A stretch of DNA of 64,000 bases. It comes from Aphanomyces cochlioides (taxonomy: Eukaryota > Oomycota > Saprolegniomycetes > Saprolegniales > Verrucalvaceae). The stretch's first letter is position 1, and each line of letters begins with the position of its first letter. The stretch covers positions 248,001 to 312,000 of the forward strand of contig JAHQRK010000010.1 in the NCBI GenBank assembly GCA_019828595.1. Reading direction: 5' to 3'. The position numbers and the translations under genes were made by a program. Below the pieces are notes generated by a model. The model had not been told where the DNA came from. It saw nothing but the letters and a program-made list of their open reading frames with translations, and did no database searches. Positions 20,521 through 31,107 of the stretch are shown in pieces.

Positions 20521-23500
20521 ATGTTTTTGTATGAACATTTGTCTGACACAGTTTTCTACGTAGAAAATAACAACTACTCGGCCTCTAAGAAAGGCAAAGG
20601 CAATTGCAGTCATGACAATGACAATCAAGGCCATGCGATCGATAACTCCGAACCTGGGAAGCAAGCAGAGCGGAATGAAGTGCATACTACCGAACAAGAG
20701 TCTGCATCAACTGGAGCTAATGGCTGGGCTGTGGATGACGATGCCTTGAATCAGGGCAATATTAACGACGAGGCGGCTATGAGAAAGGCCAACAAGGCGG
20801 AGTACAACAAACGTGCTCGCGAAAAGAAACGGCAAGCTCTCCTAAAGGCGGAGTACAACAATCGTGCTCACGAAAAGAAGCGGCAAGCTCTCCTAAAGGC
20901 GGAGTACAACAATCGTGCTCGCGAAAAGAAACGGCATGCTATCGTGGAAGACTTCGACAAAGAGGTGGCTATGAAAAGATCCAAGAAGGCGGAATACAAC
21001 AAACGTGCTCGCGAAAAAAAGCACAACACTGAGGTTGCGAATCAAGGGCGGGGTGCCATCATTTTGCACCATACGGACATGGATAAGAGCGACGAAGAGG
21101 AAACCAAGGAGGGAGAAGACGGAATCCATTATCGCGCTCAAAGTGACCATCATCTCAAGATTCTGGCAGCTCAGGAGCAAGAAGATCGCGAGCGCAGAGT
21201 TGACAATCGAAGGATCTATGCTGCGCTACAACCTAACCGTATGAATGAAGGAGGTGAAGAAGAAACCAAGGAAGAAGATATTCCCGATGGAAATGTGGAT
21301 TGCAACACTGACAATCAATTACTTGCCTTGGCAAATGCTGATCCTCCGCTAAACGTGGATGTGGATTTGATTGATGTACCTCCTCGCGAGCAAGGATTAA
21401 GTCTCCGGAATAAACCCAAGGGTCGCCCGAAGAAGAAGAGTGGTCACAACAGTGCACGCGTCAGTTTCGATGGCTTCGATGAATCATTGGTGCCTCTTCA
21501 TACTATTGAGCAGCGTTCGATTTGCCGCCATTGCGAAGCGAAGATTTGGCCAGGCGAAGAAAAGGACTGCTGCGGTGGAGGCACTCGAGTGCTGCCTGTT
21601 GCTACCTGGCCTGACACACCCGAGTTTCGCGAATACATTGCTTTGTTCAAAACCAGAGGGTTTGTCAATAACACTCGCCGGTACAACGCCCTCTTTGCCT
21701 TTACATCTATTGGTGCCCAAGAAATTATTCACGGCAACGGTGGGCCGAGATCTTATACAATCCAAGGCGATTTGCATCATTTGATTGGACCACTGTTGCC
21801 TGCGGACGAAGAACAAGCCAGTTACGCCCAGATCTACATTACGGATCCTGAAACGCAAGCAAGCATACGACGAAGAATGCTTGGGGGAAATCTTAATGTG
21901 TCAACTGTGACGAAAATCCAGCGTCTACTACTACAGCACAACGCGTTCACCCAGCTGTACAAGCATGCGAAGGATATTCCAAAGGATGACGACATGAGAA
22001 TTGTGCTCACTGCTCAGCCTCGAAGCAACAGCCGAACGCACAACCTTCCTACGTGTTCTGAAATCGCTGTTCTTTTGTCAGAAACGTCCAAGTCAGGGCG
22101 TCATATCTTACTGCATGGTATTGATGGCCCCGTACTCAGCGAAGTTCAGCGAAACTATCACGTTGGTAAACATGTGCGTTTGGATCGACAACCTGGGGAA
22201 CAACGCTTATTTCGCATTAAGGAATTTCATTCGGCATATGACCCGCTTCAATACCCTTTGCTCTTTCCCACTGGGACTTTGGGGTGGTCGTTTGACAACA
22301 AGAGCGGTCACAATCATGAAAACGTGAGTTTGAACGATTATGCTCGATACCATTTGCACGAGCGCGGTGCATTCTCTCCATTACATGCCAGCGGACCTCT
22401 ATTTCAAGTGTTTGCAGTCGACAATTTTGCAAAGGTGGAAAACCAAAGGCTTCGATATATTCGTGACCAAACCAACAACCTCCGCAGCGACACGTACCGC
22501 GCACTTCATGACGCTGTTTCGCATGATGTGGACCTCAAAAGCATTGGAAAAAGGACTGTTTTGCCGTCATCTTACACGGGTGGACCTCGGTACATGAGAC
22601 AACGTTACCTTGACGCCATGGCAATTGTTCGCAAGTTCGGTCGACCAGACCTTTTTATCACTGTGACATGCAATCCAAAGTGGGTTGAAATCGACAGGGA
22701 GCTGGAATTGGCGAAAGACGACTATGGATTTAAACGATCTCCAGCTGATCGACCTGACTTAGTGACGCGCATGTTCCGTCTCAAGCTCTTCGCCATTGAA
22801 GCCATGCTGTACAAGGGGGAAGTTTTGGGTCGACAAGCTGCGTGTGTTCGTGTTGTCGAATTCCAAAAGCGTGGTCTGCCTCATGCCCATATGTTGGTCA
22901 TATTCACTGGGGACGACAAAATCAAGACAGCTGCCGATATTGACAGTATTATCAGTGCAGAAATCCCCGACAAGGAAAAGAATCCAAGACTGCACGAAAT
23001 TGTTACAACCTGCATGATTCACAAATGCAGCGACCGATGCCTGAAAAACGGGAAGTGCAAGAAAAACTTTCCAAAAGCATACTGCAACGAAACATCAGAA
23101 GGCAGCGATGGATATCCATTCTACCGTCGTCGCCGCTCTTCGGCAGAGCGGCCCTCTGAGTATACCAACCAATATGTTATTCCGTACTGCCCAACGTTGA
23201 GTGCCATGTTCGACTGCCACATCAATGTCGAGGCGTGTACAAGTATATCTGCAGTCAAGTACCTGTACAAGTACATCTACAAGGGCTCAGACCGCTCAAA
23301 TTTTCAAGTTGAGTCCGGCGAACTTGACGAAATCAAGCAATACCAAGATGCCCGCTATGTATCGTGCTGTGAGGCCCTCACACGCATTTTCTCTTTCGAC
23401 ATGGTCAAACGATCTCACGCTGTCGAGAACCTCGAAATACACTTGGAAGGTGAACAAGTTGTGTGCATTCCTACCGACCGCCCGATGAGCCCTCAGGAAT

Positions 23501-25682
23501 TGGCAAGGAGGAACCGGACGAAACTCACCGCGTTTTTTGAACTGTGCCGTGAAAACAGTAATTCACAAGCACTTGCGCGTGAATGTCTGTACCATGATAT
23601 CCCCGAGCATTTCGTATGGAACAAAAAGCTCCGCAAGTGGACATCACGTAAAAGGGGTGGTGATCGTATGATCGGGAGGATGTTGACGGTGTCACCCCGC
23701 TCGGGAGACTGTTTTTTTATGCGAATGCTCTTATGCTACCGACGAGGTCCGACATCGCACGAAGATTTGCGAACCGTCAATGGTGTGGCTCATCAGACGT
23801 TCAAGTCAGCCGCACTTGCCCTTGGCTTTCTTGAAAATGACGAGGAATGGCTAACCTGCATGCGAGAAGCAACTGAAACAGCAACTCCCTATGAGCTCCG
23901 AACACTTTTTGTCAGTATTCTGATTCACTGTGAACCTGCGGACGCACGAGGGCTATGGAACAAATTCGAAGATGAAATGAGGCAAGATTTTCACCGCATG
24001 TACCCCGACGATTCTCAAAAATCTACAGCTTTCGCAATTCAGGCTTTATCAAGATGCCTCGAGTCGAATGCATCAAGCTTGGATCGTTTTCCGGAGCTTC
24101 CACAGCTTGCACATTTCGAACAATATTTTGCTCTTGAGGAAACAAACAGGGGCCGTCAATCCAACCGATTAGTGGCTATGGAATCTTCGCACAACCAAGA
24201 ACAAATCCAAGGCATTTTGGAAGGCAAGTCTACGATGACCGATGAGCACGAGGTCTTCTACAACGACGTTATGAGCGAGATTACGAAGGAAAGTACTGTT
24301 CGAAGAGGCAAAGTATATTTTCTCGAAGGTGAGGGCGGCTCAGGGAAGACGTTCATCTCAAACATTTTACTGGCTCAAGTGCGCTCAATGAACAAAATTG
24401 CCTTGGCTGTTGCTTCGTCCGGACTTGCTGCTCTGAATTTGATCGGAGGTACAACTGCGCATTCGAGATTCTGTCTTCCAAGATCATTGCACGAGCTTAG
24501 CCGATGTGACGTTCGGAAGCAGTCACATCTTGCGGAACTTTTACGTCTCACAGAACTTATCATTTGGGACGAGTGTTCGATGATGCACAAGTATGCTGTG
24601 GAGGCCGTTGATCACATGCTACAAGATTTGATGGACAACGCGCTTCCTTTTGGTGGAAAGGTCGTCATATTCTCGGGCGACTTCAAGCAAATGCTTCCAG
24701 TCATTTTGAAGGGCACACCTGGACTAATCCTCGAAGCATGCTTGAAGAACAGCTACCTTTGGAGAAATATCGCACAGTTTCATCTGACGGTGAACATGAG
24801 GTTGACCAACAACAACTCAGAGAGTGTTCGAGAGTTTCTGCATTGCTCAAGTCTATTGGTCATGGAACATACCCCACATGTACCGAACTCGGTGCCGATT
24901 ACATTCGACTACCTGATGATTTGGCGATTCCATACAAGTCGCCTGATGATTTGGGGTCATTTTTAAACAACGTCTATCAAGACATGAACAACCTGCGCAT
25001 CAATGCACTTAGATCGTACTTTGGATGTCGAGCTATCCTTGCACCCAAACATAGTGTTGTTGCTGACATCAACACAACACTTCTTGAGCGACTCACTTCC
25101 GACTGCGAAATGACATATTTGTCCGCCGATTCTGTTGCTGACAAACCCAACTCGGACACAAATGCATGCGAGTTCCCCATCGAGTTTCTGAATTCTATAG
25201 ACATCAACAACTTCCCCAGCCACAAGTTGCATTTGAAAGTTGGTTGCCCCATTATTCTGCTTCGTAATTTGTGTACTTCGGAAGGCATGTGCAACGGAAC
25301 ACGTTTAATTGTTCTTGAGCTGAAAACACGATGTATCAAGGCTCAAATTATGAACGGCTCCCACACGAACAAGATCGTTTACATTCCCCGAACTACTACA
25401 ATTCACGATGGTGAGCAAAACAATTACCCATTTGAGCTACGCAGAAGACAATTTCCTGTTCAAGTTGCCTTTGCAATGACGATTCACAAGGCTCAAGGTC
25501 AAACGATTTCTCACGTGGGCGTCTACCTTCCAGAACCCGTCTTCTCGCATGGACAGCTTTACGTCGCCATGTCAAGAGCCCAAGCAAAAGGCAACATTAA
25601 GTTTTTGGTCGCCAATGGACTGTACGATGGACTGCCTGGAATCTACACGAAAAACATTGTGTATCAAGAAGCATTACAATAG
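20521..25682 (+). pseudogene. Helitron Rep/PIF1-type helicase with a frameshift
   Basis: From the first ATG (20521) to a stop at 25682. N-terminus: basic 17-residue repeats, AT-hook-like GRPKKK, Cys cluster. Rep domain of the HUH type: FITVTCNPKW (about 22650), RGLPHAHMLVIF with the HxH pair (about 22875) and YLYKYIYKG with the two tyrosines (about 23262). Helicase: Walker A GEGGSGKT (24328), Walker B IIWDECSM (24565), GDFKQMLPV, and in the second frame MTIHKAQGQT and LYVAMSRA (25480-25575). The frame breaks at about 24835-24845: ...SVREF continues as ALLKSIGHGTYP only one base out of frame. A single-base change has split an otherwise complete protein; if the break is a sequence error, the element would be autonomous. 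Confidence 0.9.
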
Positions 25683-26270
25683 GCAGGACTCCATAAAACT
25701 TCATCCATAACTAACAAACGTTATCATGTTCTTACAAATATATACACTGTGTTGTTGTGGAATTGCCGTGACTTCCTGGATCAAGTCCAATTGCATCGTA
25801 CCGATGAATTGGACGATAAATCCTCGAGATTAGCTAACCCCAAACTACGCACCTTATACTTAGATTCAACGTTACAGTATTACAAGAGGAAGAAGTACGT
25901 GGTTGTCAACCAACGATGACCTCGATCTACTCATCGATCGCACAGATTGTGCAATCTGAACTTGGGTATATGATTTATCTCCTGACGAAAAAAAATATTC
26001 GTCAGTCAACAGTAGCCAATCAGAATCCTCAGCGTTAACTTATTTTTTTACTTCGAACTGGGCCTGAATCAAATTCAAAATTCATAGTATGGCTTCAAAC
26101 GTTTCATGTGTGTGAGCAAATCTTTGTTATTTCCAAAGCAAAACGCTCCACCCAGGGGCGTAGCCCTGGCCTCACCCTAGTCATGTCATAATGTCGTCAA
26201 TTTTGGTCATTGGGCAGGGGGTCCCTTGTAACAAATAGTAAGGCATGTTTGAAAGTGTAAATCATAAAAA

Positions 26271-26351
26271 CGACGGCTGTGAGATTCGAACTCACGCGGG
26301 TTGCCCCAACAGGGTAGTAATCTGTCGCCTTAACCACTCGGCCAAGCTGTC
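26271..26351 (-). tRNA. tRNA-Ser(ACU), array unit 2
   Basis: 81-nt type II tRNA gene: acceptor GACAGCT/AGCCGTC (one A-C mismatch), D arm TGGCCGAGTGGTTAAGGC, anticodon loop TTACTAC with anticodon ACU (reads AGU, Ser), long variable arm GGGCAACCC, T arm GAGTTCGAATCTC, discriminator G. The last anticodon-stem pair is A-C. The 3' flank on the coding strand begins TTTTT, a Pol III stop. Confidence 0.8.
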
Positions 26352-26453
26352 GCTTATGACATATCATGTCATAATGTCGTTAATTTTGGTCATTGGGCAG
26401 GGGGTCCCTTGTAACAAATAGTAAGGCATGTTTGAAAGTGTAAATCATAAAAA

Positions 26454-26534
26454 CGACGGCTGTGAGATTCGAACTCACGCGGGTTGCCCCAACAGGGTAG
26501 TAATCTGTCGCCTTAACCACTCGGCCAAGCTGTC
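26454..26534 (-). tRNA. tRNA-Ser(ACU), array unit 3
   Basis: Identical gene to unit 2, 183 bp further on, with the same TTTTT stop signal on the coding strand. Confidence 0.8.
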
Positions 26535-26636
26535 GCTTATGACATATCATGTCATAATGTCGTCAATTTTGGTCATTGGGCAGGGGGTCCCTTGTAACAA
26601 ATAGTAAGGCATGTTTGAAAGTGTAAATCATAAAAA

Positions 26637-26717
26637 CGACGGCTGTGAGATTCGAACTCACGCGGGTTGCCCCAACAGGGTAGTAATCTGTCGCCTTAAC
26701 CACTCGGCCAAGCTGTC
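26637..26717 (-). tRNA. tRNA-Ser(ACU), array unit 4
   Basis: Same gene as units 2 and 3. Its upstream flank leads into the palindrome, whose other arm carries the mirrored copy at 30392-30472. Confidence 0.8.
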
Positions 26718-27022
26718 GCTTATGACATATCGAAAGTTCAACATTATCAGTCATTTACAACTCATAAGATTTTGAGATGAACACAACAAACAAGAATCAC
26801 ATCCAGAGATGCCACTGATGTCTGACGCCTTGCGTGCCAAGTGGAATTGAAAACATCTGGTGTCGCGAAAAGGCCGCTCCACCACTTTCGTACATCGCTT
26901 AGCCATCTAACTATTAAACCAGTCGCAGGACGAGCAATGAAGTGTAACGGTGTGCCAGACTAAAACAGACTTAATGGGGATCTCCTTAATATAGCGAGAA
27001 ATATGGTTATTGAGTGTAAAAA

Positions 27023-27104
27023 TGTCAGCTGTGGGATTTGAACCCACGCGTACGAATACATCACGACCTGAACGTGACCCCTTAGACCACTCGGGCAAAC
27101 TGAC
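27023..27104 (-). tRNA. tRNA-Leu(CAG), left palindrome arm
   Basis: 82-nt type II tRNA: acceptor GTCAGTT/AGCTGAC, D arm CCCGAGTGGTCTAAGGG, anticodon stem-loop TCACG-TTCAGGT-CGTGA with anticodon CAG (Leu, CUG), variable arm TGTATTCGTACGC, T arm GTGGGTTCAAATCCCAC, discriminator A. All stems pair well. Followed by TTTTTA on the coding strand. Confidence 0.9.
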
Positions 27105-27629
27105 AAGACGTACCGCACTACGCGCTTTAAATTATAAAAGTTATGCAAAAATTCACTTTTACACTTGCTCGTTATTACACTGCAGGAAGTTTGAAACAGC
27201 AACTACAACCAATATAAACTTGGAAGAAACTCGCCCAATCACTACTATTTTTGCCTATGCATTTACCATACTCAAATAATTCGTCATAAATTATAAATCA
27301 CCGAATACACTCTTTACGAATAAACATCATATTGAGAAATGGCCCATGGACTCGCAAGTTTACTCGGAACAGGAAACAAGTAGACGATAGTCACTTCTTG
27401 AGATTCGATTAACCATAGTTGTAGAGACATCAAGCAACAAAGTACGCGCTGAGAGTAGATGGATGGTTCGTAGAGTTAGAAATAACCGGACACCACCTGC
27501 TGCCAGAGACAAATTGTCGGGCGATATCTATTTCCCCGTGCCGTTTTAAATCCGAATGTACCGTTTACATTGAAGTACTTGCGCTCAGTTCTCACGCCTT
27601 ATACCCGGGGATGCGAAAGTAGTTATATC

Positions 27630-28949
27630 AACGAGAGGTGAAATTGTTCACTCCAAGACACTGTTGCTGGGAGAATCACGATCGTTGAGACGCAGTTAAC
27701 TATGACATATCTGCAGGGTCTTGCATATATTTTCCTGTGAAGCTCAAGTTTTATTGATTCGACTGGAGTTTATTGGAGCAGGAATCGCGTTTGACTCTAG
27801 GATACTTTAGCTGAGCATGCATACAAGATAATTAACCACCTTTATTTCCACGGTTGCAATAAACAAGTGTAAAGCAGTAAGTTAGCATCGCAGACTTAGT
27901 GGTGATATTTATTCAGATGATCAGAGTGCTCCTTTCAAATGTGAATGGATCTGCATTGCTTCTGAATGCACATCACAAAGTCGCCTCCGCTTGCCATAGA
28001 TTTTACGTCTCAATGTAGGCTTTGTACGGTTCTATTTGATTCAATGCCTTTGTCCAAGTTTCATAAACCATATATTCCAATTCTTTTCTTCATCGCCATT
28101 TATCATCCCGAACAATATAAAACCAGATTGTATAAAATCCAACATCTATCGACTAGCTTTACCAACTACGGAATCCTCTTCGACGGTCAGAATATGGGTG
28201 TGCTAACCGTTATAAAGCCATATTTATTAGTAATACACGACACACCTTTGCGTGACAAGTATTCAACATGCCCGCGACATCACTGCCAAAAACAGTAGTG
28301 TTGTCCCTAATCTTCTGACCACGTCTCAAACTTCGAGTGAGATGAGCGACTTTTTTACTGGTCGTTTTAGATTGCAAGATAGCTACCCTGGTTTCTTCGG
28401 ATAAAAAGACAGCTTGGCGGTTGCAAGAAACTTAAACTACCACAGACTCGAAGAAAGGTCACCAAGTCACCTAAGTCAGCGCAAATCAAAATCAAATGCA
28501 TTGAACACTATTGCGATCAATTTCTCTAATGACCAGTTGTTCAATCTAAGAGTTAAGAATATTGTGTCTTTTTTTTTGGGAATTCTTATACGTCAGAGCT
28601 ACTGATATTCAGCTCATTTGCAGAGATGAATACCATTTCTCCTTTCTCTGGAGCAGGCTCCCTTCTTTCTATCATACTCTAACCTTCTCGAATCGTCTCC
28701 TTTTTCAATTATAAGGGTGGCGCGCTGAACCTCCCAGTGTAGTAAAATAAGAACGATTAGTGATGACTGAAATCACAATAATGTGTTCAATTTCAGAAAC
28801 CATGGCGCATTGTATTACAGCAAAAATAGACTCTCGATATAAAATCGATGATGCTCTACATTGTACGCGCGAAATAATCGACATAAATATTTATTATCTA
28901 TTAATGACATCTTTTAAAGTAAAACACGACACAACTTTGCGTGACAAGT
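27630..28949. other. Centre of the palindrome, no gene recognised
   Basis: About 1.3 kb of AT-rich spacer. A related segment occurs twice in the same direction (near 28230-28270 and 28920-28960, both with ACACGACACA...CTTTGCGTGACAAGTA), so it is itself partly repeated. Frames at 27966-28298 and 28760-28975 have no known domain. Confidence 0.5.
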
Positions 28950-28996
28950 ACTTTCGCATGCCTGCCCAGATATAAGGCGTGAGAATTGAGCGCAAG

Positions 28997-29523
28997 TAGT
29001 GTTGCCGTTTTGTTAAAAACTTTTTAACATCAATATGTGAAAAAGATTTAATAAGAATATGAAAAAATTGTGAAAAACGTTTTTAACATTGGTAAGAAGT
29101 CCTTACGGATAAGACAGTGTGGTACAAAAATGAAGTCAACATGATTGCCATTTCTCCTGCGCAGAGTGCATCAAGGGGCCAAATATCTACACATGCACGA
29201 TATACAATAAACAAAGACCATCTAAACGCTCCGAAATCAAGCACTGGGAGGCCGCAAAGTGCCTCGTAATTAAACCCTCTCCATATCTTTCTCAACGACA
29301 GAATACATATCCTGGACTATCCTATCCTGTTCTCTCTCTGATGCTTTGGAACATGTCTGGCTCAATCTCGTCGATCAGAGTAAGAGCTGCTGCTGTGTCT
29401 TAAGTCACCGGTCAGTCTTTCCGGATAAGTGTTTTTTACAATTGTTAATAAAATTTGTGAAAAAGCATGAGAAATGTAAAAAACATTTTTGACTGTTGTT
29501 TAACAGGTTAAGCGGCAACACTA
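28997..29523. mobile_element. Non-autonomous hAT-type element in the palindrome arm, 527 bp
   Basis: Perfect 11-bp terminal inverted repeats TAGTGTTGCCG / CGGCAACACTA. Flanks AGCGCAAG (28989-28996) and CACACAAG (29524-29531) look like an 8-bp duplication with two changes. The uninterrupted left palindrome arm (27576-27592) gives the empty site. AT-rich inside, with TTTAACAT and GTGAAAAA motifs; no transposase. End sequence and duplication length fit hAT. Confidence 0.8.
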
Positions 29524-30004
29524 CACACAAGTACTTCAATGTAAACGGTACATTCGGATTTAAAACGGCACGGGGAAATAGATATCGCCCGACAATTTGT
29601 CTCTGGCAGCAGGTGGTGTCCGGTTATTTCTAACTCTACGAACCATCCATCTACTCTCAGCGCGTACTTTGTTGCTTGATGTCTCTACAACTATGGTTAA
29701 TCGAATCTCAAGAAGTGACTATCGTCTACTTGTTTCCTGTTCCGAGTAAACTTGCGAGTCCATGGGCCATTTCTCAATATGATGTTTATTCGTAAAGAGT
29801 GTATTCGGTGATTTATAATTTATGACGAATTATTTGAGTATGGTAAATGCATAGGCAAAAATAGTAGTGATTGGGCGAGTTTCTTCCAAGTTTATATTGG
29901 TTGTAGTTGCTGTTTCAAACTTCCTGCAGTGTAATAACGAGCAAGTGTAAAAGTGAATTTTTGCATAACTTTTATAATTTAAAGCGCGTAGTGCGGTACG
30001 TCTT

Positions 30005-30086
30005 GTCAGTTTGCCCGAGTGGTCTAAGGGGTCACGTTCAGGTCGTGATGTATTCGTACGCGTGGGTTCAAATCCCACAGCTGACA
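30005..30086 (+). tRNA. tRNA-Leu(CAG), right palindrome arm
   Basis: Identical to the gene at 27023-27104 on the opposite strand. Ends with discriminator A and TTTTTA downstream. Confidence 0.9.
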
Positions 30087-30391
30087 TTTTTACACTCAAT
30101 AACCATATTTCTCGCTATATTAAGGAGATCCCCATTAAGTCTGTTTTAGTCTGGCACACCGTTACACTTCATTGCTCGTCCTGCGACTGGTTTAATAGTT
30201 AGATGGCTAAGCGATGTACGAAAGTGGTGGAGCGGCCTTTTCGCGACACCAGATGTTTTCAATTCCACTTGGCACGCAAGGCGTCAGACATCAGTGGCAT
30301 CTCTGGATGTGATTCTTGTTTGTTGTGTTCATCTCAAAATCTTATGAGTTGTAAATGACTGATAATGTTGAACTTTCGATATGTCATAAGC

Positions 30392-30472
30392 GACAGCTTG
30401 GCCGAGTGGTTAAGGCGACAGATTACTACCCTGTTGGGGCAACCCGCGTGAGTTCGAATCTCACAGCCGTCG
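30392..30472 (+). tRNA. tRNA-Ser(ACU), right palindrome arm
   Basis: Mirror copy of array unit 4. It is the only intact tRNA-Ser on this arm, so the 183-bp amplification happened on the left arm only. TTTTT terminator at 30473-30477. Confidence 0.8.
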
Positions 30473-31080
30473 TTTTTATGATTTACACATTCAAACATGC
30501 CTTACTATTTGTTACAAGGGACCCCCTGCCCAATGACCAAAATCGACGACTCTTCACGTTTTAACGATGTCATGCGTTTGCAACATTGATTTCTCATTCC
30601 AAAAGTCCATTCATGTGTATTGAGTCATTCGGGATACACCCATTTAATGTTTCACTGAGATTATTGTTTGGGCTGTGACAACATCCATGTACTGTTTCAC
30701 TGAGTCAATTGTCTGGGCTGTGATAAGGGTAAAACTGCAATTTATTCTCCACGTGGAGCGTACCATGGTTAAAAAGATTGAATATATCGATTTAAAACTC
30801 GACGGCTGTGAGATTCGAACTGCCCAACAGGGTAGTAATCTGTCGCCTTAACCACTCGGCCAAGCTGTCGCTGTTATAGATGTTATAAATCAGTCACTTA
30901 CATCGTACATCGTTTTCTCATGCTACATTTCCCAACTCCACCTTATCACACTAAAGTTTCGGTGGATTTTGCTGGACGGTTGTGAAGCCACATGGAATTG
31001 CCTAAAACGGGAGACAATTAACAATTTCATGACTTGTGCAAAGTGCCTGCGAAGCTCGCGGACGACTGACGATAATTTCA
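30473..31080. repeat. Inverted duplicate of 10730-13235
   Basis: Continuation of the mirrored structure: this block matches the spacer 12909-13235 and the flank 10730-10958 in reverse complement, without the mariner. It shows the state of that locus before the insertion, apart from an 11-bp loss inside its tRNA copy. Confidence 0.88.
30800..30869 (-). pseudogene. tRNA-Ser(ACU) remnant with 11-bp deletion
   Basis: 70 bases matching the tRNA-Ser gene except for 11 bases missing from the variable arm / T stem (GAACT joins GCCCAAC). The T stem cannot form. The same deletion is present at 37952-38021. Confidence 0.9.
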
Positions 31081-31107
31081 GTTGGGAGCAGAGGTGAGAT
31101 TCCATAC

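Larger units (their letters stand above)
19403..26180 (+). mobile_element. Helitron copy 3 (long, Rep-helicase encoding, 6778 bp)
   Basis: Starts TCTATTACTTAAGG right after copy 2 and ends with the hairpin and CTAG at 26180, followed by T of the host sequence TCATGTC. Empty sites in neighbouring tRNA units (GACATA|TCATGTC) show insertion between A and T, the Helitron hallmark. Also contains the 8-bp stem CTGACGAA/TTCGTCAG near the 3' end (about 25980-26003). It encodes the Rep-PIF1 protein and could be the parent of copies 1 and 2. Confidence 0.93.
26181..26729. repeat. Tandem 183-bp tRNA-Ser units 2-4
   Basis: Three units with an exact 183-bp spacing (26181, 26364, 26547), each with one minus-strand tRNA-Ser(ACU) gene and about 100 bp of flank. 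Unit 1 lies at 13236; removing the 12,852-bp Helitron array puts it exactly 183 bp before unit 2. Units 2-4 differ from each other by very few bases, so the expansion is young. Confidence 0.95.
26559..27629. repeat. Left arm of the large palindrome
   Basis: This segment (tRNA-Ser unit 4, spacer, tRNA-Leu and about 520 bp beyond) reads as the reverse complement of 28950-30549 once the 527-bp element at 28997-29523 is removed. Identity is very high out to 27581 and falls off toward 27629. The mirrored order continues outside it with the block 10730-13235 against 30473-31080. Confidence 0.9.
28950..30549. repeat. Right arm of the large palindrome
   Basis: Reverse complement of 26559-27629, interrupted by the 527-bp element at 28997-29523. 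It contains tRNA-Leu(CAG) and tRNA-Ser(ACU) on the plus strand. Confidence 0.9.

Noticed and set aside
26181..26729. Regular repeats with spacers, resembling a CRISPR array
   Set aside because: The period is 183 bp, the whole unit is repeated without unique spacers, and the unit contains a tRNA gene in a eukaryotic context.
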